A stretch of 64,000 bases of DNA from positions 156,669 to 220,668 of the forward strand of contig NZ_JAMXSB010000011.1 of NCBI RefSeq assembly GCF_024124665.1. Reading direction: 5' to 3'. The DNA is from Pleionea sp. CnH1-48. Its GTDB lineage: Bacteria > Pseudomonadota > Gammaproteobacteria > Enterobacterales > Kangiellaceae. A program made the translations under genes and the position numbers. This document shows positions 53,604 through 62,731 of this stretch, one piece after another. A model generated the notes under the pieces. It saw nothing but the letters and a program-made list of their open reading frames with translations, did not search any database and was not told where the DNA came from. Every line of letters starts with the position of its first letter. Position 1 is the stretch's first letter.

Positions 53604-55847
53604 ATGTTCAAAAACGGCTTAGTGGCTGCGTTGGTTTCTTTAACCACAGTCCTACCTAACGACTCAGAAGCGTCGACACCATCCGACATATTGGATCAGG
53701 CCCCAAAAGGCCAGTGCTGGTATCAAGGTGATACCCTACTCCATTCAAATAAAGCCAAACTCGAATTTGGCACATCAGGTTTTCTGGAGTACTCATTAAA
53801 CAACAATGGTCGCTGGAATCCAGTGTGGCGATCAGGACGAGCTGGCACCAAAGTCTGTTTCTGGCACTCAGGTAAAATGTCGCTGTATAACGCTGACGAT
53901 AAATTACGCTGGGCAGCAAACTCAGGTAGTGACAAAAGCAAATCACTACAAACCTTATCAAATTGTCGACTGGTATTAACTGGTGAAAACGAAAGAGTTT
54001 TGTACGACAAAGGATGTGCAGACGAATTTAATGGCAGCAAACCAGAAACCAATTGGTTTCGTCAATATGCCAACGGTGGTCAGTGTTGGACTCAAGGCGA
54101 TACTTTATTAGAAACCCAACAAGGTCGTATGGAGTTAACAAATCACGGCTACCTGGAGTACTGGATTAAAAACAAAAACATCTGGGATCGTGTCTGGCGT
54201 TCGAATAAAAAAGGGGCCAAAGCCTGTTTATGGAGCGTCGGAAAGTTATCACTTTATGACGCTGATGATAAGCTGCGCTGGCAAGCTAACTCAGGAGAAG
54301 ACAAGCATAAGTTTCTCCAAATCACACCTCAATGTGAGCTTAATTTTGGTGGTGTTGGTAGTCGTTCTAAAGCTCTGTATAACGGCGGTTGTGCAGACAA
54401 TTACAATGGCTCAGTTGCTTCGATTCTAAACAATAAAATTTATACCAACCATGGTCAATGCTGGGACAGAAGCAAAACTATTTTAAAAACCAAGCTGGCC
54501 CGATTAGAGTTTTTTAGCGGTGATCACTTAATTTACTATGTTAAAAACAATGATGAATGGGATGAAGTCTGGCGTTCCAGTAAAAAAGGTGAGCGCTTGT
54601 GTTTACGCAGCCATGGCAAATTTAACATGTATGACGACAAAGGGAACGTCAGCTGGGTAGGTAATGAAGCCAGCAACAACAGCTCTTTCTTAGAAATTGA
54701 TAAAAACTGTCGCCTGGGCTTCAATGGCAATAATCAAAACAACTTCTATAACGATGGCTGTAGAGATAAATTTGTCTCTGTAGACATACGTAAAGATCGC
54801 ACTGAGCTGGCAAAAGAACTGGCTCCGGTCTTCTATTTCCACCCACACGAAAAATACTTCCCAGTCACTATAACAAACTTTATCAAGCACTCGAGAGTGC
54901 GTGACGAAAAAGACGAAACCATTAACCGCAAAGCCAATAACGTTGCAGAGTTTGTTGAACACATAGAAGATCTCGAAGTTCCTTATCTCGAAGAAAATGC
55001 TGAGTGGGCGCAAAATGGCAACACATTAAGTGACGCCAAAGTGTATGTTAAATACATTGATAGCAATGCAGGTTACCTGGACATTCACTATGCAGTGCTG
55101 TTTCCATTTAATGGCTGTCAAACCTTTCGCATAAAAACACGCAACTTCGATAAAACACGCACTCGTCGTTTCCCATGGTGTAATATGGCTCGTCACTATG
55201 GTGACTGGGAACATGCTACCGTTCGAGTATCTAAAAGCGATGGTGAAGTAGTGGGCGTTTATACTGCAGGCCATGGCCATGCCAGGTTTACCTACTATGA
55301 TGATATGGAATGGGTCGATGGTACACATCCAAAAGTGTATTTCGCCCTGAATACGCATGCAACCTATACAAAGTCTAGCATGTTTTATACAGGCACTATT
55401 ATAGGCGGCAACTGGTCATTCTTATCTGACCTGGCTCTGAACATACTGTCGTTTAAAACCATTGATGTTACCGCCTACTACGGAAGTGATGGAGATGCTC
55501 TAATTTCCGATAGAAATGCACCGGATAGAACAGAGCATCATGTATGGCATTCAAAAAATCGCTTGTTAGTGCTGCCAAAGGACGATCCTATCTTTAAATT
55601 TAATGGCCGCTGGGGTCAACGCCTCAATAACACAGGAATCAAGCAGCCTCCACTCAACATTCCTTATACCGATGATGATATTTTGCGCAAGCTGGTTAAA
55701 GACAATTTACCCTCTAAGTTTAAATACGGAAACGGTCCTAAAAGCCCTTTCGAAAAAGACTGGTGGATTGAAGGTCATGCCCCTTGCAAAAAAGTGAATG
55801 TTGGAAACAAAAATATTCATGTTTGTGAGAACGAACCTAAGCAATGA
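53604..55847 (+). CDS. Secreted protein with three bulb-lectin-like repeats and a Vps62-like domain
   Basis: 747 aa. A short signal-like N-terminus (GLVAALVSLTTVLPNDSEAS). Three repeats of about 120 aa at about 35-150, 155-280 and 285-395, each with the plan GQCW-x-x-x-x-TLL, LEYxxKNNxxWxxVWRS, G-x-KxCLWxxGKLSLYDADDK-like and an NxGCxD end: bulb-type (D-mannose-binding-like) lectin fold, perhaps with altered sugar sites. The C-terminal half (about 405-740) is Vps62/DUF946-like: LAPVFYFHPHEKYFPVTITN, YLDIHYAVLFPFNG, HYGDWEHATVRVSKSDGEVV, GHGHARFTY, KVYFALNTHATYT. Bacterial Vps62-like proteins are often exported and of unclear role. Confidence 0.75.
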   Translation: MFKNGLVAALVSLTTVLPNDSEASTPSDILDQAPKGQCWYQGDTLLHSNKAKLEFGTSGFLEYSLNNNGRWNPVWRSGRAGTKVCFWHSGKMSLYNADDKLRWAANSGSDKSKSLQTLSNCRLVLTGENERVLYDKGCADEFNGSKPETNWFRQYANGGQCWTQGDTLLETQQGRMELTNHGYLEYWIKNKNIWDRVWRSNKKGAKACLWSVGKLSLYDADDKLRWQANSGEDKHKFLQITPQCELNFGGVGSRSKALYNGGCADNYNGSVASILNNKIYTNHGQCWDRSKTILKTKLARLEFFSGDHLIYYVKNNDEWDEVWRSSKKGERLCLRSHGKFNMYDDKGNVSWVGNEASNNSSFLEIDKNCRLGFNGNNQNNFYNDGCRDKFVSVDIRKDRTELAKELAPVFYFHPHEKYFPVTITNFIKHSRVRDEKDETINRKANNVAEFVEHIEDLEVPYLEENAEWAQNGNTLSDAKVYVKYIDSNAGYLDIHYAVLFPFNGCQTFRIKTRNFDKTRTRRFPWCNMARHYGDWEHATVRVSKSDGEVVGVYTAGHGHARFTYYDDMEWVDGTHPKVYFALNTHATYTKSSMFYTGTIIGGNWSFLSDLALNILSFKTIDVTAYYGSDGDALISDRNAPDRTEHHVWHSKNRLLVLPKDDPIFKFNGRWGQRLNNTGIKQPPLNIPYTDDDILRKLVKDNLPSKFKYGNGPKSPFEKDWWIEGHAPCKKVNVGNKNIHVCENEPKQ

Positions 55848-55888
55848 TGCGACAAGTTGATAGTTGCTTTTGTTAGCAACACAACCAT

Positions 55889-55926
55889 AAAAAAGGCTAA
55901 TCCTGCTCTATGGGTTAGCCTTTTCT
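55889..55926. terminator. Bidirectional terminator
   Basis: AAAAGGCTAATCC - loop - GGGTTAGCCTTTT, A run on one side and T run on the other, between convergent genes. Confidence 0.92.
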
Positions 55927-55951
55927 CACACTGATCCAGCAACCATTTAAA

Positions 55952-56308
55952 CTATAAGTGGTTCTCTTCTGTCCAATCTTTTAACTCTTCAAGAATACCT
56001 AACGCTGTCTTTCCAAAATCAGTAATTTGATAGGTAACGGCAATTGGCCTTGTGCTGATCACTTCACGCTTCACCAATCCATTGGCTTCCATCTCTTTAA
56101 GCCGTTGATCCACCATCTTCTTACTAGCACCACCTAGTTGACGTACTAGATCATTAAATCTCACAGGCTCATCTTTAAGGTGCCACAGGATGGAACCTTT
56201 CCATTTTCCACCGATGATGCGCATGCCTCTTTCAATCGAACATGGCTCAAGGCACGCATTTTCAACGATTTTTTTGCCATTGGGGGCTACTTTAACTTTA
56301 GCGTCCAT
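55952..56308 (-). CDS. HxlR-family transcription regulator
   Basis: 118 aa winged helix. The N-terminal Cys-containing NACLEPCSIERGMRIIGGKW, then KGSILWHLKDEPVRFNDLVR, QLGGASKKMVDQRLKEMEAN, GLVKREVISTRPIAVTYQIT, all typical of HxlR/MarR-like redox or electrophile sensors. Cys residues at about 18 and 22 could sense oxidants or quinones. Divergent from the MdaB-like gene, which it probably regulates. Confidence 0.9.
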   Translation of the reverse strand: MDAKVKVAPNGKKIVENACLEPCSIERGMRIIGGKWKGSILWHLKDEPVRFNDLVRQLGGASKKMVDQRLKEMEANGLVKREVISTRPIAVTYQITDFGKTALGILEELKDWTEENHL

Positions 56309-56430
56309 AAAAACACACCCTAGGTTACTAAAAGTATACTAGTTGACATTGGTTACCTATGATACCACCATAAGCCCACAATGTTGAGTAACGGTCATAT
56401 TGATACCGAATCTACCCAGGAGAACCTAGA
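56309..56430. promoter_or_regulatory. Divergent hxlR-type/mdaB-like control region
   Basis: 122 bp. It contains a perfect palindrome AGTATACT (56333-56340), a TTGACA (56343-56348) facing the MdaB-like gene, and direct GGTTAC words at 56323 and 56351 on either side. These are likely operator and promoter elements for the HxlR protein, though no binding motif can be proven here. Confidence 0.45.
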
Positions 56431-57021
56431 GTGAATGTTTATATTATCAATGCCCATCATCACTATCCTTTTTCTGAAGGCAAATTGAATAGAACTTTTG
56501 TCGACAAAGCTATAAGCCTGTTTGAAGGCAAAGGCCATAGAGTCAAAGTCTTAAATGTTGATGATGGATATGATGTTCAACAGGAACTGAGCAATCACCA
56601 GTGGGCGGATTTTATATTGTTACAGTCTCCTGTTAACTGGATGGGAATGCCCTGGCCATTTAAGAAATACATGGATGAAGTATATACCGCGGGTATGTCT
56701 GGCGAGTTGTGCAATGGCGATGGTCGCAGCCGAGAAGACGCCAGCAAACATTATGGCGCTGGCGGCACACTCACAAACAAAAGCTATATGTTGTCGTTAA
56801 CATTTAATGCCCCTAAAGAAGCCTTCGATGATCCCGAACAGTTTTTGTTTCAGGGCAAAGGAGTTGAAGATTTAATGTTTCCTATGCACATGAACTTTCG
56901 CTTCTTTGGCATGACAGCACACCCCACTTTTATGAGTAATGATGTCATGAAGAACCCCGATATAGAAAATGACCTCAACCAATTTATCCAACATATTAAT
57001 CAACACATTTTAGGTGAATAA
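56431..57021 (+). CDS. mdaB: MdaB-like NAD(P)H quinone reductase (flavodoxin fold)
   Basis: 196 aa. VYIINAHHHYPFSEGKLNRT, the FMN/FAD loop FILLQSPVNWMGMPWPFKKY and MDEVYTAGMSGELCNGDGRS match MdaB. It reduces quinones by two electrons, lowering radical formation. GTG start at 56431 with AGGAG 8 nt upstream. Followed by the redoxin gene with a 2-bp gap, forming an operon under the divergent HxlR regulator. Confidence 0.9.
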   Translation: MNVYIINAHHHYPFSEGKLNRTFVDKAISLFEGKGHRVKVLNVDDGYDVQQELSNHQWADFILLQSPVNWMGMPWPFKKYMDEVYTAGMSGELCNGDGRSREDASKHYGAGGTLTNKSYMLSLTFNAPKEAFDDPEQFLFQGKGVEDLMFPMHMNFRFFGMTAHPTFMSNDVMKNPDIENDLNQFIQHINQHILGE

Positions 57022-57023
57022 CT

Positions 57024-57560
57024 ATGACCGCAACAAAAATTGCAGCAGGCTCGGAGTTTCCATCGCTCAAGGTTAAAACACTGGACGGAAGTGATGTTAC
57101 TTTAGGTCATCCCGCATCCGGTTGTGACTGGCAACTCGTGATTGTATACCGTGGCAGACACTGCCCTATGTGTACACGCTACCTCAACAAAATCGAAAAC
57201 ATTAAACAGAGCCTGGCAGATATCAAGATTGATATGATTGCCGTATCAGGTGATAGTAAAGAGCAATTAGAAAGTCATCTTGAACATCTAGAAGTTTCTT
57301 TTCCTGTGTACTACGGACTGTCTCAAGAGCAAATGCAGGCATTGGGATTATATATTTCGGTCCCGCGCTCAGAAAAAGAAACCGATCATAACTTCGCAGA
57401 ACCCGGTATGTTTGTTGTCAATCAAGATGGCCAGGTTCAGGTCGTAGATATTTCTAACAATCCTTTTGCTCGTCCCGAAATTGAAACCTTCTTATCGGGG
57501 CTCACTTGGATAAGAGATCCCAAAAACAATTATCCTATCCGTGGCACTTACCAATATTGA
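57024..57560 (+). CDS. AhpC/TSA-family redoxin (peroxiredoxin-like)
   Basis: 178 aa. Thioredoxin fold with VIVYRGRHCPMCTRYLNKIE (CxxC in place of the usual Pxxx(T/S)xxC peroxidatic site), KIDMIAVSGDSKEQLESHLE and PGMFVVNQDGQVQVVDISNN. The CPMC site suggests a disulfide reductase or atypical peroxiredoxin. Coupled to the quinone reductase gene (2-bp gap), pointing to a shared quinone/thiol stress response. Confidence 0.85.
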   Translation: MTATKIAAGSEFPSLKVKTLDGSDVTLGHPASGCDWQLVIVYRGRHCPMCTRYLNKIENIKQSLADIKIDMIAVSGDSKEQLESHLEHLEVSFPVYYGLSQEQMQALGLYISVPRSEKETDHNFAEPGMFVVNQDGQVQVVDISNNPFARPEIETFLSGLTWIRDPKNNYPIRGTYQY

Positions 57561-57575
57561 AGAACAAAAAATAAT

Positions 57576-57604
57576 AGAGCTATTCAATGTGATTGAATAG
57601 CTCT
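57576..57604. terminator. Bidirectional terminator
   Basis: AGAGCTATTCAAT - GTG - ATTGAATAGCTCT, perfect 13-bp stem. On the minus strand it is followed by ATTATTTTTT, so it serves the aminopeptidase gene best, and the redoxin operon less strongly. Confidence 0.9.
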
Positions 57605-57617
57605 TAACTTACAATAC

Positions 57618-59126
57618 TTACTTAGCTTGGTGCTGATTGAGAATCCACTCAGTTAACAACCTTACGCCAAATCCTGTGCCACCCACGGGTACTTCACCAC
57701 TTGGCGACGCTGCTAATGCGTTACCCGCAATATCAATGTGCAACCAAGGCGTATCACCAGCAAACTGCTGTAAGAAGGTAGCCGCTGTTGTTGCACTAGG
57801 GCCTCCTTTACCGGTATTTCGCAGATCGGCAATAGGGCTTTTTAGCATTTCTTTATAACCCAATGGCAAACGCCATACCGGTTCGTTGACCACTTTACCA
57901 GCATAAGTAAATTCTTTAACCAACTGCTCATCTTCGCTGAAGATGCCACCTAACTTGGTACCAAGTGCACGATACTTACCACCAGTTAATGTTGCGATAT
58001 CCACTAATACACTGGGTTTATAGTGTTTGCGCGCATACCACATACTGTCGGCCAGCACGAGTCGACCTTCGGCATCGGTGTGAGTAATTTCTACGGTCAG
58101 GCCTTCTGCTGTGGTGAGTACATCACCTGGAATATAAGACTTCTCTGACACCATGTTTTCAGCCAGTCCCATTACCGCAACCACGTTTACTTTTGCATCC
58201 ATGGCAGCTAACGCTTTAACAGTACCCAGTGCCGCAGCAGCACCCGCTAAATCAGACTTCATACGAACGATATGTTCTGATGTTTTGATCTGAATACCCC
58301 CAGAGTCAAAAGTGATTCCCTTACCAACAATGGCAATAGGCGCATCATCACTACCTTTATAATGAGCAACAACCAAACGAGAGCCATCGACACTGCCACG
58401 ACCAACCGCTTCAAGAATATTCATACCAAGTTTTTTGATCTGTTTTGGCTTTAATATTTTTACTTTAACCCCTAGCTTTTTAAGCTTTTTTGCTTCTTCG
58501 CCAAAATCAGCAGGTGTTAACTCGGTGGGTACTTCGTTCGTTAAATCACGCGCTAAAAAGATGCCGGACTGGATGTGCTCTAGTTTAGAGTATGCAGACT
58601 GAGTAGCGGAGGCGTCTTTAACATCAAAGGTATAGTTTTTTTCTTGGTGTTTTTCTTTTTTGTACTTGTCGAAATTGTATGAACGCAGATTGATACCATG
58701 GGCTAACTGTGACGCTTGTTCAGCATTAAAATCTTCTGCCGCAACGGAGACATCACTAATATGCTTGCCTTTAAGCTGTGCTGCGATGTTGCCACCAAGT
58801 TTTGTTAACTCTGATTCTGTTAGCGCTTTGTCGCCTGTTCCAACGATCAATACGCGGTTATAACTCAATTTGTTGGGTGCAAGTACTTCAACAAACGTAT
58901 TGTAACTGCCCTTAAATTGATTTGCGTTTAACGCTCGAGTCAACTGGCCTTCTGATTGCTTATCAAACTTTGCAAAGTCTGTAGACTTAGTGTCATTTTT
59001 AAAAACAACAAGAGTGTCTGACTTGTCATTGACATCAGTATTGAACTTAAAAGTTTCTGCCATCGTGGATTGCGACATGGCAAGCGCCATAAAAACTGAC
59101 GACAGTTTAGCTAGCTTTGCTTTCAT
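57618..59126 (-). CDS. M17 leucyl aminopeptidase with signal peptide
   Basis: 502 aa. Signal peptide LSSVFMALAMSQSTMAE, then an N-terminal domain (about 30-190) and the M17 catalytic domain: metal/active-site VGKGITFDSGGIQIK, VRMKSDLAGAAAALGTVKAL and HTDAEGRLVLADSMWY. The signature motif has His where the family normally has Asn (NTDAEGRL), and MKSDL replaces the usual MKxDM. PepA-type enzymes are usually cytoplasmic; this one is exported, probably periplasmic. ATG at 59126 with AGGAAAC upstream; an in-frame extension to 59189 is less likely. Confidence 0.92.
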   Translation of the reverse strand: MKAKLAKLSSVFMALAMSQSTMAETFKFNTDVNDKSDTLVVFKNDTKSTDFAKFDKQSEGQLTRALNANQFKGSYNTFVEVLAPNKLSYNRVLIVGTGDKALTESELTKLGGNIAAQLKGKHISDVSVAAEDFNAEQASQLAHGINLRSYNFDKYKKEKHQEKNYTFDVKDASATQSAYSKLEHIQSGIFLARDLTNEVPTELTPADFGEEAKKLKKLGVKVKILKPKQIKKLGMNILEAVGRGSVDGSRLVVAHYKGSDDAPIAIVGKGITFDSGGIQIKTSEHIVRMKSDLAGAAAALGTVKALAAMDAKVNVVAVMGLAENMVSEKSYIPGDVLTTAEGLTVEITHTDAEGRLVLADSMWYARKHYKPSVLVDIATLTGGKYRALGTKLGGIFSEDEQLVKEFTYAGKVVNEPVWRLPLGYKEMLKSPIADLRNTGKGGPSATTAATFLQQFAGDTPWLHIDIAGNALAASPSGEVPVGGTGFGVRLLTEWILNQHQAK

Positions 59127-59575
59127 AAAAGGTTTCCTAAGGGCTATTGGTGTATTTAAGCGCCGTAAGATAGAGCGAGTAACCACCAAGTCTATTCACT
59201 CAAATACGTAGAGCTCGGATTAAAAGCGACATTCAAGCCCACTTCCCCAAAAAAATCAATAAGCGACAATGCTCTTCTTGTAAATACTTATGTAGATAGG
59301 CCACTCCCATGGATTCCCCTCATTTAGCGAATCAGGATTTTCTCTTTTGTATCAACAAGTTAGTCACTTTCCGACAGGTTCAGTCCCAAAGCGAAGCTGC
59401 GCTGAACCACTCGACAAATAGTTTTAAGACTCTACTCAGCCAATAAGTTTCCTATGGTAATGAAGGCTTAGAAACTTAGAGATATCCACTTCTATATTAA
59501 GAGGTCGACTAAATAGCTATCATGTTTCACATTAAAGTATGTCGGCTTGAGTATGATTTGATGTAGTCAAATTGA
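59127..59575. other. 449-bp gap without a recognised gene
   Basis: It holds the aminopeptidase upstream region. A hairpin GGTTCAG ... CTGAACC with an inner AGCG/CGCT pairing lies at 59378-59408. No ORF of note. Confidence 0.4.
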
Positions 59576-60357
59576 TTAGCAGTTGCCTTGATCTAAAAGC
59601 TCCTCCCACCTAGCAATAACCATGTCGGTGTAGTCCTTAGCGCCAATTTCATATGCTCCAACGGCAAACCCATCATTCATTTCAACGAGAGCTGTTTCTC
59701 CAGTTGACAGCACTCCAAAATCAATTGCATAACCAGCATATGACTCTTTTGCTTTATCTAATTCCTTTATTGCGCTCAGAATTACACTTCTACTTACCTC
59801 AACATTCGGCTCACCGTCATAATGGTCGATACAGCGTATTTCTGAATCTACAAGTCGATACAGCGTATTTCTGAATCTACAATATATACTCTAAATTCGC
59901 TGATAAAATTAACTGGCTTCGTACAGTAGACTTTCTGTCTCCTTGAAATCCCCTGTATATAGTACAAATCCTGTTCTGTCTCAAATACTCTACCAGTAAA
60001 TACTTTTTGCTTATTAGCAGGTTTTGCAAATAATGGCCCAGTACCATTTCTTAGATGGTACTCTAAATCTCCGATCGTGCTCTCAAACACATCCCTATAT
60101 AAATATTTTCTCAATGATTTCGGGTATGTGTTGGCTTCAGGAATTTCAATATTCAGTTGCTTAAGTGCGCCGTATATACAATTCATGTCACCAACAACCA
60201 AAGTGTTAATATCTAAAGGCAAATTTCGCCTATTTATCCTTTTTTCGGTGAAGACATCGAATGATATCCCCCTAACACCTAACTCCGAAACGACTAGTTG
60301 TTCCTCGTGCCGAAATTTATTATTTCCTTTAGTTTGTATATACGCTTTATTTATCAT
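59576..60357 (-). pseudogene. ATP-grasp protein gene broken by a 29-bp tandem duplication
   Basis: The open part reads from ATG 60357 (INKAYIQTKGNNKFRHEEQL ... FISEFRVYIVDSEIRCID) and stops at 59848 because a 29-bp exact duplication (59825-59853, 59854-59882) shifts the frame. Reading past it in the other frame gives HYDGEPNVEVSRSVILSAIK, YAGYAIDFGVLSTGETALVE, MNDGFAVGAYEIGAKDYTDM, ending TAA at 59576. With one 29-bp copy removed the gene is a perfect 250-codon ORF of ATP-grasp (DUF4343-like) type. Loss of one copy would restore it, so it could be a recent pseudogene or a reversible switch. Confidence 0.9.
59825..59882. repeat. 29-bp exact tandem duplication
   Basis: Two back-to-back copies of a 29-bp unit starting GTCGATACAGCG and ending GAATCTACAA. 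29 is not a multiple of three, so it frameshifts the ATP-grasp gene. Confidence 0.97.
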
Positions 60358-60581
60358 ACCGACTCTACTACGGCTGGCATTGTAGTAAACGGACAACAGA
60401 GTCCGCTAATTACTAAAAATTTCGAATAATATATATGATATAACTATAGCTCAAAGACTCAACTAATAACTAATGTTCAGTTTGATGCATCTATGGAATA
60501 TGTAGAGCCCGGGCATATTAGAAACTTTAAGTTAACGATGGAAGATGGCATTCATACTAACCCACACTAACTTTCTCAACC

Positions 60582-61358
60582 CTAGGGTCTTTCAACATCC
60601 CAAGCGATGTTTGAGAGCAACAAACACTCCTTACACTCAAAATCAAATCGGCCATGCCACTGCTCTTCTCGCAACCAGTCTCCATCACACTTAGGACATT
60701 TACGTTTTATCTCGGATGCATAGCTTCTACCATTGTACCGATAGAGATAATAATAGACGGGCAGCCCTGTGCTTTTTTTAAGAGACTCACAGATATCGAA
60801 CCCCACTTTGGTTAACGCACTGTCAAAGCGTGATATTTCACGTATTCCAAAGCGCTCTCCCACCTGGCATCGCATCTGCAACGAATCACAACATTGATAA
60901 TCTTTTTCCCAACATAAAATATCATGGGGTTCCAGTTCATCCTCTGGCAACTTAACTTTGTACAAGGGCACGTAATGAAAACAATCACCACAGAGCAGCG
61001 GGAGACCAGCGACACAAGAATAGCTCGAATATAATATATAGGAAGTCCGAGACTCACACTGACATGAGCTAAGCGACTCGGCTTCTCGCCCTAAAGATTT
61101 AACATCAATATGACTGATGCCTATTTCTGCTAAAGACTTTTGCGCTTTGGTGATGTACTGGTTGTTGTATTGTTCCTGTAGCGAGTCTTCTTCTGGAACC
61201 ATTAAATAGGTAGAGTAACCTTCGGCTGATGCGACGATAGGAAACTCATCACCTATCACTTGCCCGTTCCGCCGAAGATCATCCAGATAGCTGCTGATTT
61301 GTTCTACGACGTCTTCGCTTTTAACTTTTGTATAAAAATCCACCTGATTAACAAACAT
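60582..61358 (-). CDS. DUF2310 zinc-ribbon protein
   Basis: 258 aa. Two Cys clusters: SSCQCESRTSYILYSSYSCV ... LLCGDCFHYVPLYK in the middle and a C-terminal ribbon KRKCPKCDGDW ... FECKECLLLSNIAWDV. The GLPVYYYLYRYNGRS block before the ribbon fits the DUF2310 family (zinc-ribbon, possibly nucleic-acid binding). Function unknown. Present in many gammaproteobacteria, so not necessarily accessory. Confidence 0.85.
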   Translation of the reverse strand: MFVNQVDFYTKVKSEDVVEQISSYLDDLRRNGQVIGDEFPIVASAEGYSTYLMVPEEDSLQEQYNNQYITKAQKSLAEIGISHIDVKSLGREAESLSSCQCESRTSYILYSSYSCVAGLPLLCGDCFHYVPLYKVKLPEDELEPHDILCWEKDYQCCDSLQMRCQVGERFGIREISRFDSALTKVGFDICESLKKSTGLPVYYYLYRYNGRSYASEIKRKCPKCDGDWLREEQWHGRFDFECKECLLLSNIAWDVERP

Positions 61359-61440
61359 ATTGAAATCCTATTATCCTTTTGGAGCCATTATGTCGTCTTC
61401 TCTGAGGCTGTCAATTTATTTGGTTGCTTATCCTTGTTGG

Positions 61441-61968
61441 CTACTGCGCCCTCTTTAACCGTGACTTTGTTTGGGGTTGTTTAAAACCCGAGCGAATATC
61501 CGTTTTTCTTAATGACCAGAAGATCTCTTTATAGCCACCATGCTCCACGACTTGGTTATTAGTACGATTTTGAATGGTATCCACCATCATTAAGGTGGGA
61601 GACGTACTGATACCTCGGTATCGTTGATAGATCTGCAAGCAAATCAAACCGTTTAGCATGAGCTCTTCGTTGGAGTTTGCAAGCTGAGCGAGGTTAAAGG
61701 GAGGCGTTATGGCTTTGCTCATAATAAAAAACTGAGACACACCTTGTTGTATATAGTTTTCTAAGTCCCATACTTTGATGGTTCGCCGAATATTTTTGTA
61801 GCTGCTATTGCCCATGTTCTTTTTAAAAGCACTGGCAATGATGACATAAGGTTCGTAGTCAACCAAGAGACCATTCGTTAACAGGTGGCTTAATGTGCTG
61901 GGATAGTTCAGGCTGATTTGCTTTGCGACACCATAGCGCTGCCAGGATGATTCTTTAAAGTAGTTCAT
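61441..61968 (-). CDS. Hypothetical protein, 175 aa
   Basis: No family recognised. Soluble, basic C-terminus (TDIRSGFKQPQTKSRLKRAQ). ATG preceded by AAGGAAA. The pattern SHLLTNGLLVDYEPYVIIAS and LICLQIYQRYRGISTSPTLM suggests an alpha/beta fold. It lies upstream of, and in the same direction as, the DUF2310 gene (82-bp gap). Confidence 0.6.
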   Translation of the reverse strand: MNYFKESSWQRYGVAKQISLNYPSTLSHLLTNGLLVDYEPYVIIASAFKKNMGNSSYKNIRRTIKVWDLENYIQQGVSQFFIMSKAITPPFNLAQLANSNEELMLNGLICLQIYQRYRGISTSPTLMMVDTIQNRTNNQVVEHGGYKEIFWSLRKTDIRSGFKQPQTKSRLKRAQ

Positions 61969-62244
61969 CGTTTTTCCTTTTATTTATTGTAGGTAGGCAG
62001 CCTGTGCTTTATGAAAGATACATTAGTTATCAATAGAGCCTGAGTAGAGTCCCTTCTAAACAGACCGTTAAGAACCTATCGACATTAACAGGCTACGTAA
62101 GCAATTTTTGCAGGAATCACGACTGAGATAAATCTTTAGGGTGGAGAAATGCCGAGACTTTCTCATAAATTTTCATTTCATCTTTCGGCATGCATTGCGG
62201 TGATATTTTGCGGCAAACTGCGGCAGGAGTGACGCGCATAAGAT

Positions 62245-62709
62245 CTACTGATTTCTGAGTTTTCTTACAGCTAAATATTTAAGACAGGATAAGTATAAGA
62301 AAAAGTCAATATCGTCATAATCAACAATGACCTCTTCTCCTCCGACAAACAAGCCTAAGACACCCTCTCTTATTTCTTTAATATCCGCTCTTTCGATACA
62401 ACCACAAAGGCGACTTAAGCACTCTTCTATTTCTTTATTGGAATATTTTTTCAGCAAATCAGGGCCAACATGAATTAATTTGCATTTTATCCCTACATTT
62501 TCAAAATATATGACTTCTTCCTTGGCTTGCTCCAGACTCATTTCATCTCTGAGTTTAGATGGCTCTCTGATAATCTTCTTTGCTGTTTGTTTTGATATCA
62601 CCTCTAAATCACACAGTTTCTTTTGAACTTCAATAACACTTCCTGAAGCTCCATCAGACCAAACCTCATAAAAGTCCTCTAATATTTCAATCAATAATGG
62701 AATATTCAT
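62245..62709 (-). CDS. Hypothetical protein, 154 aa
   Basis: No family recognised. Acidic, helical: ILEDFYEVWSDGASGSVIEV, LRDEMSLEQAKEEVIYFENV, GIKCKLIHVG. The middle recalls an L7/L12 C-terminal-like fold, weakly. ATG at 62709 with GGAG upstream. It follows 62732-63160 by 22 bp, so probably the same operon. Confidence 0.55.
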   Translation of the reverse strand: MNIPLLIEILEDFYEVWSDGASGSVIEVQKKLCDLEVISKQTAKKIIREPSKLRDEMSLEQAKEEVIYFENVGIKCKLIHVGPDLLKKYSNKEIEECLSRLCGCIERADIKEIREGVLGLFVGGEEVIVDYDDIDFFLYLSCLKYLAVRKLRNQ

Positions 62710-62731
62710 CAAGCACTCCTAACTCACAGGT

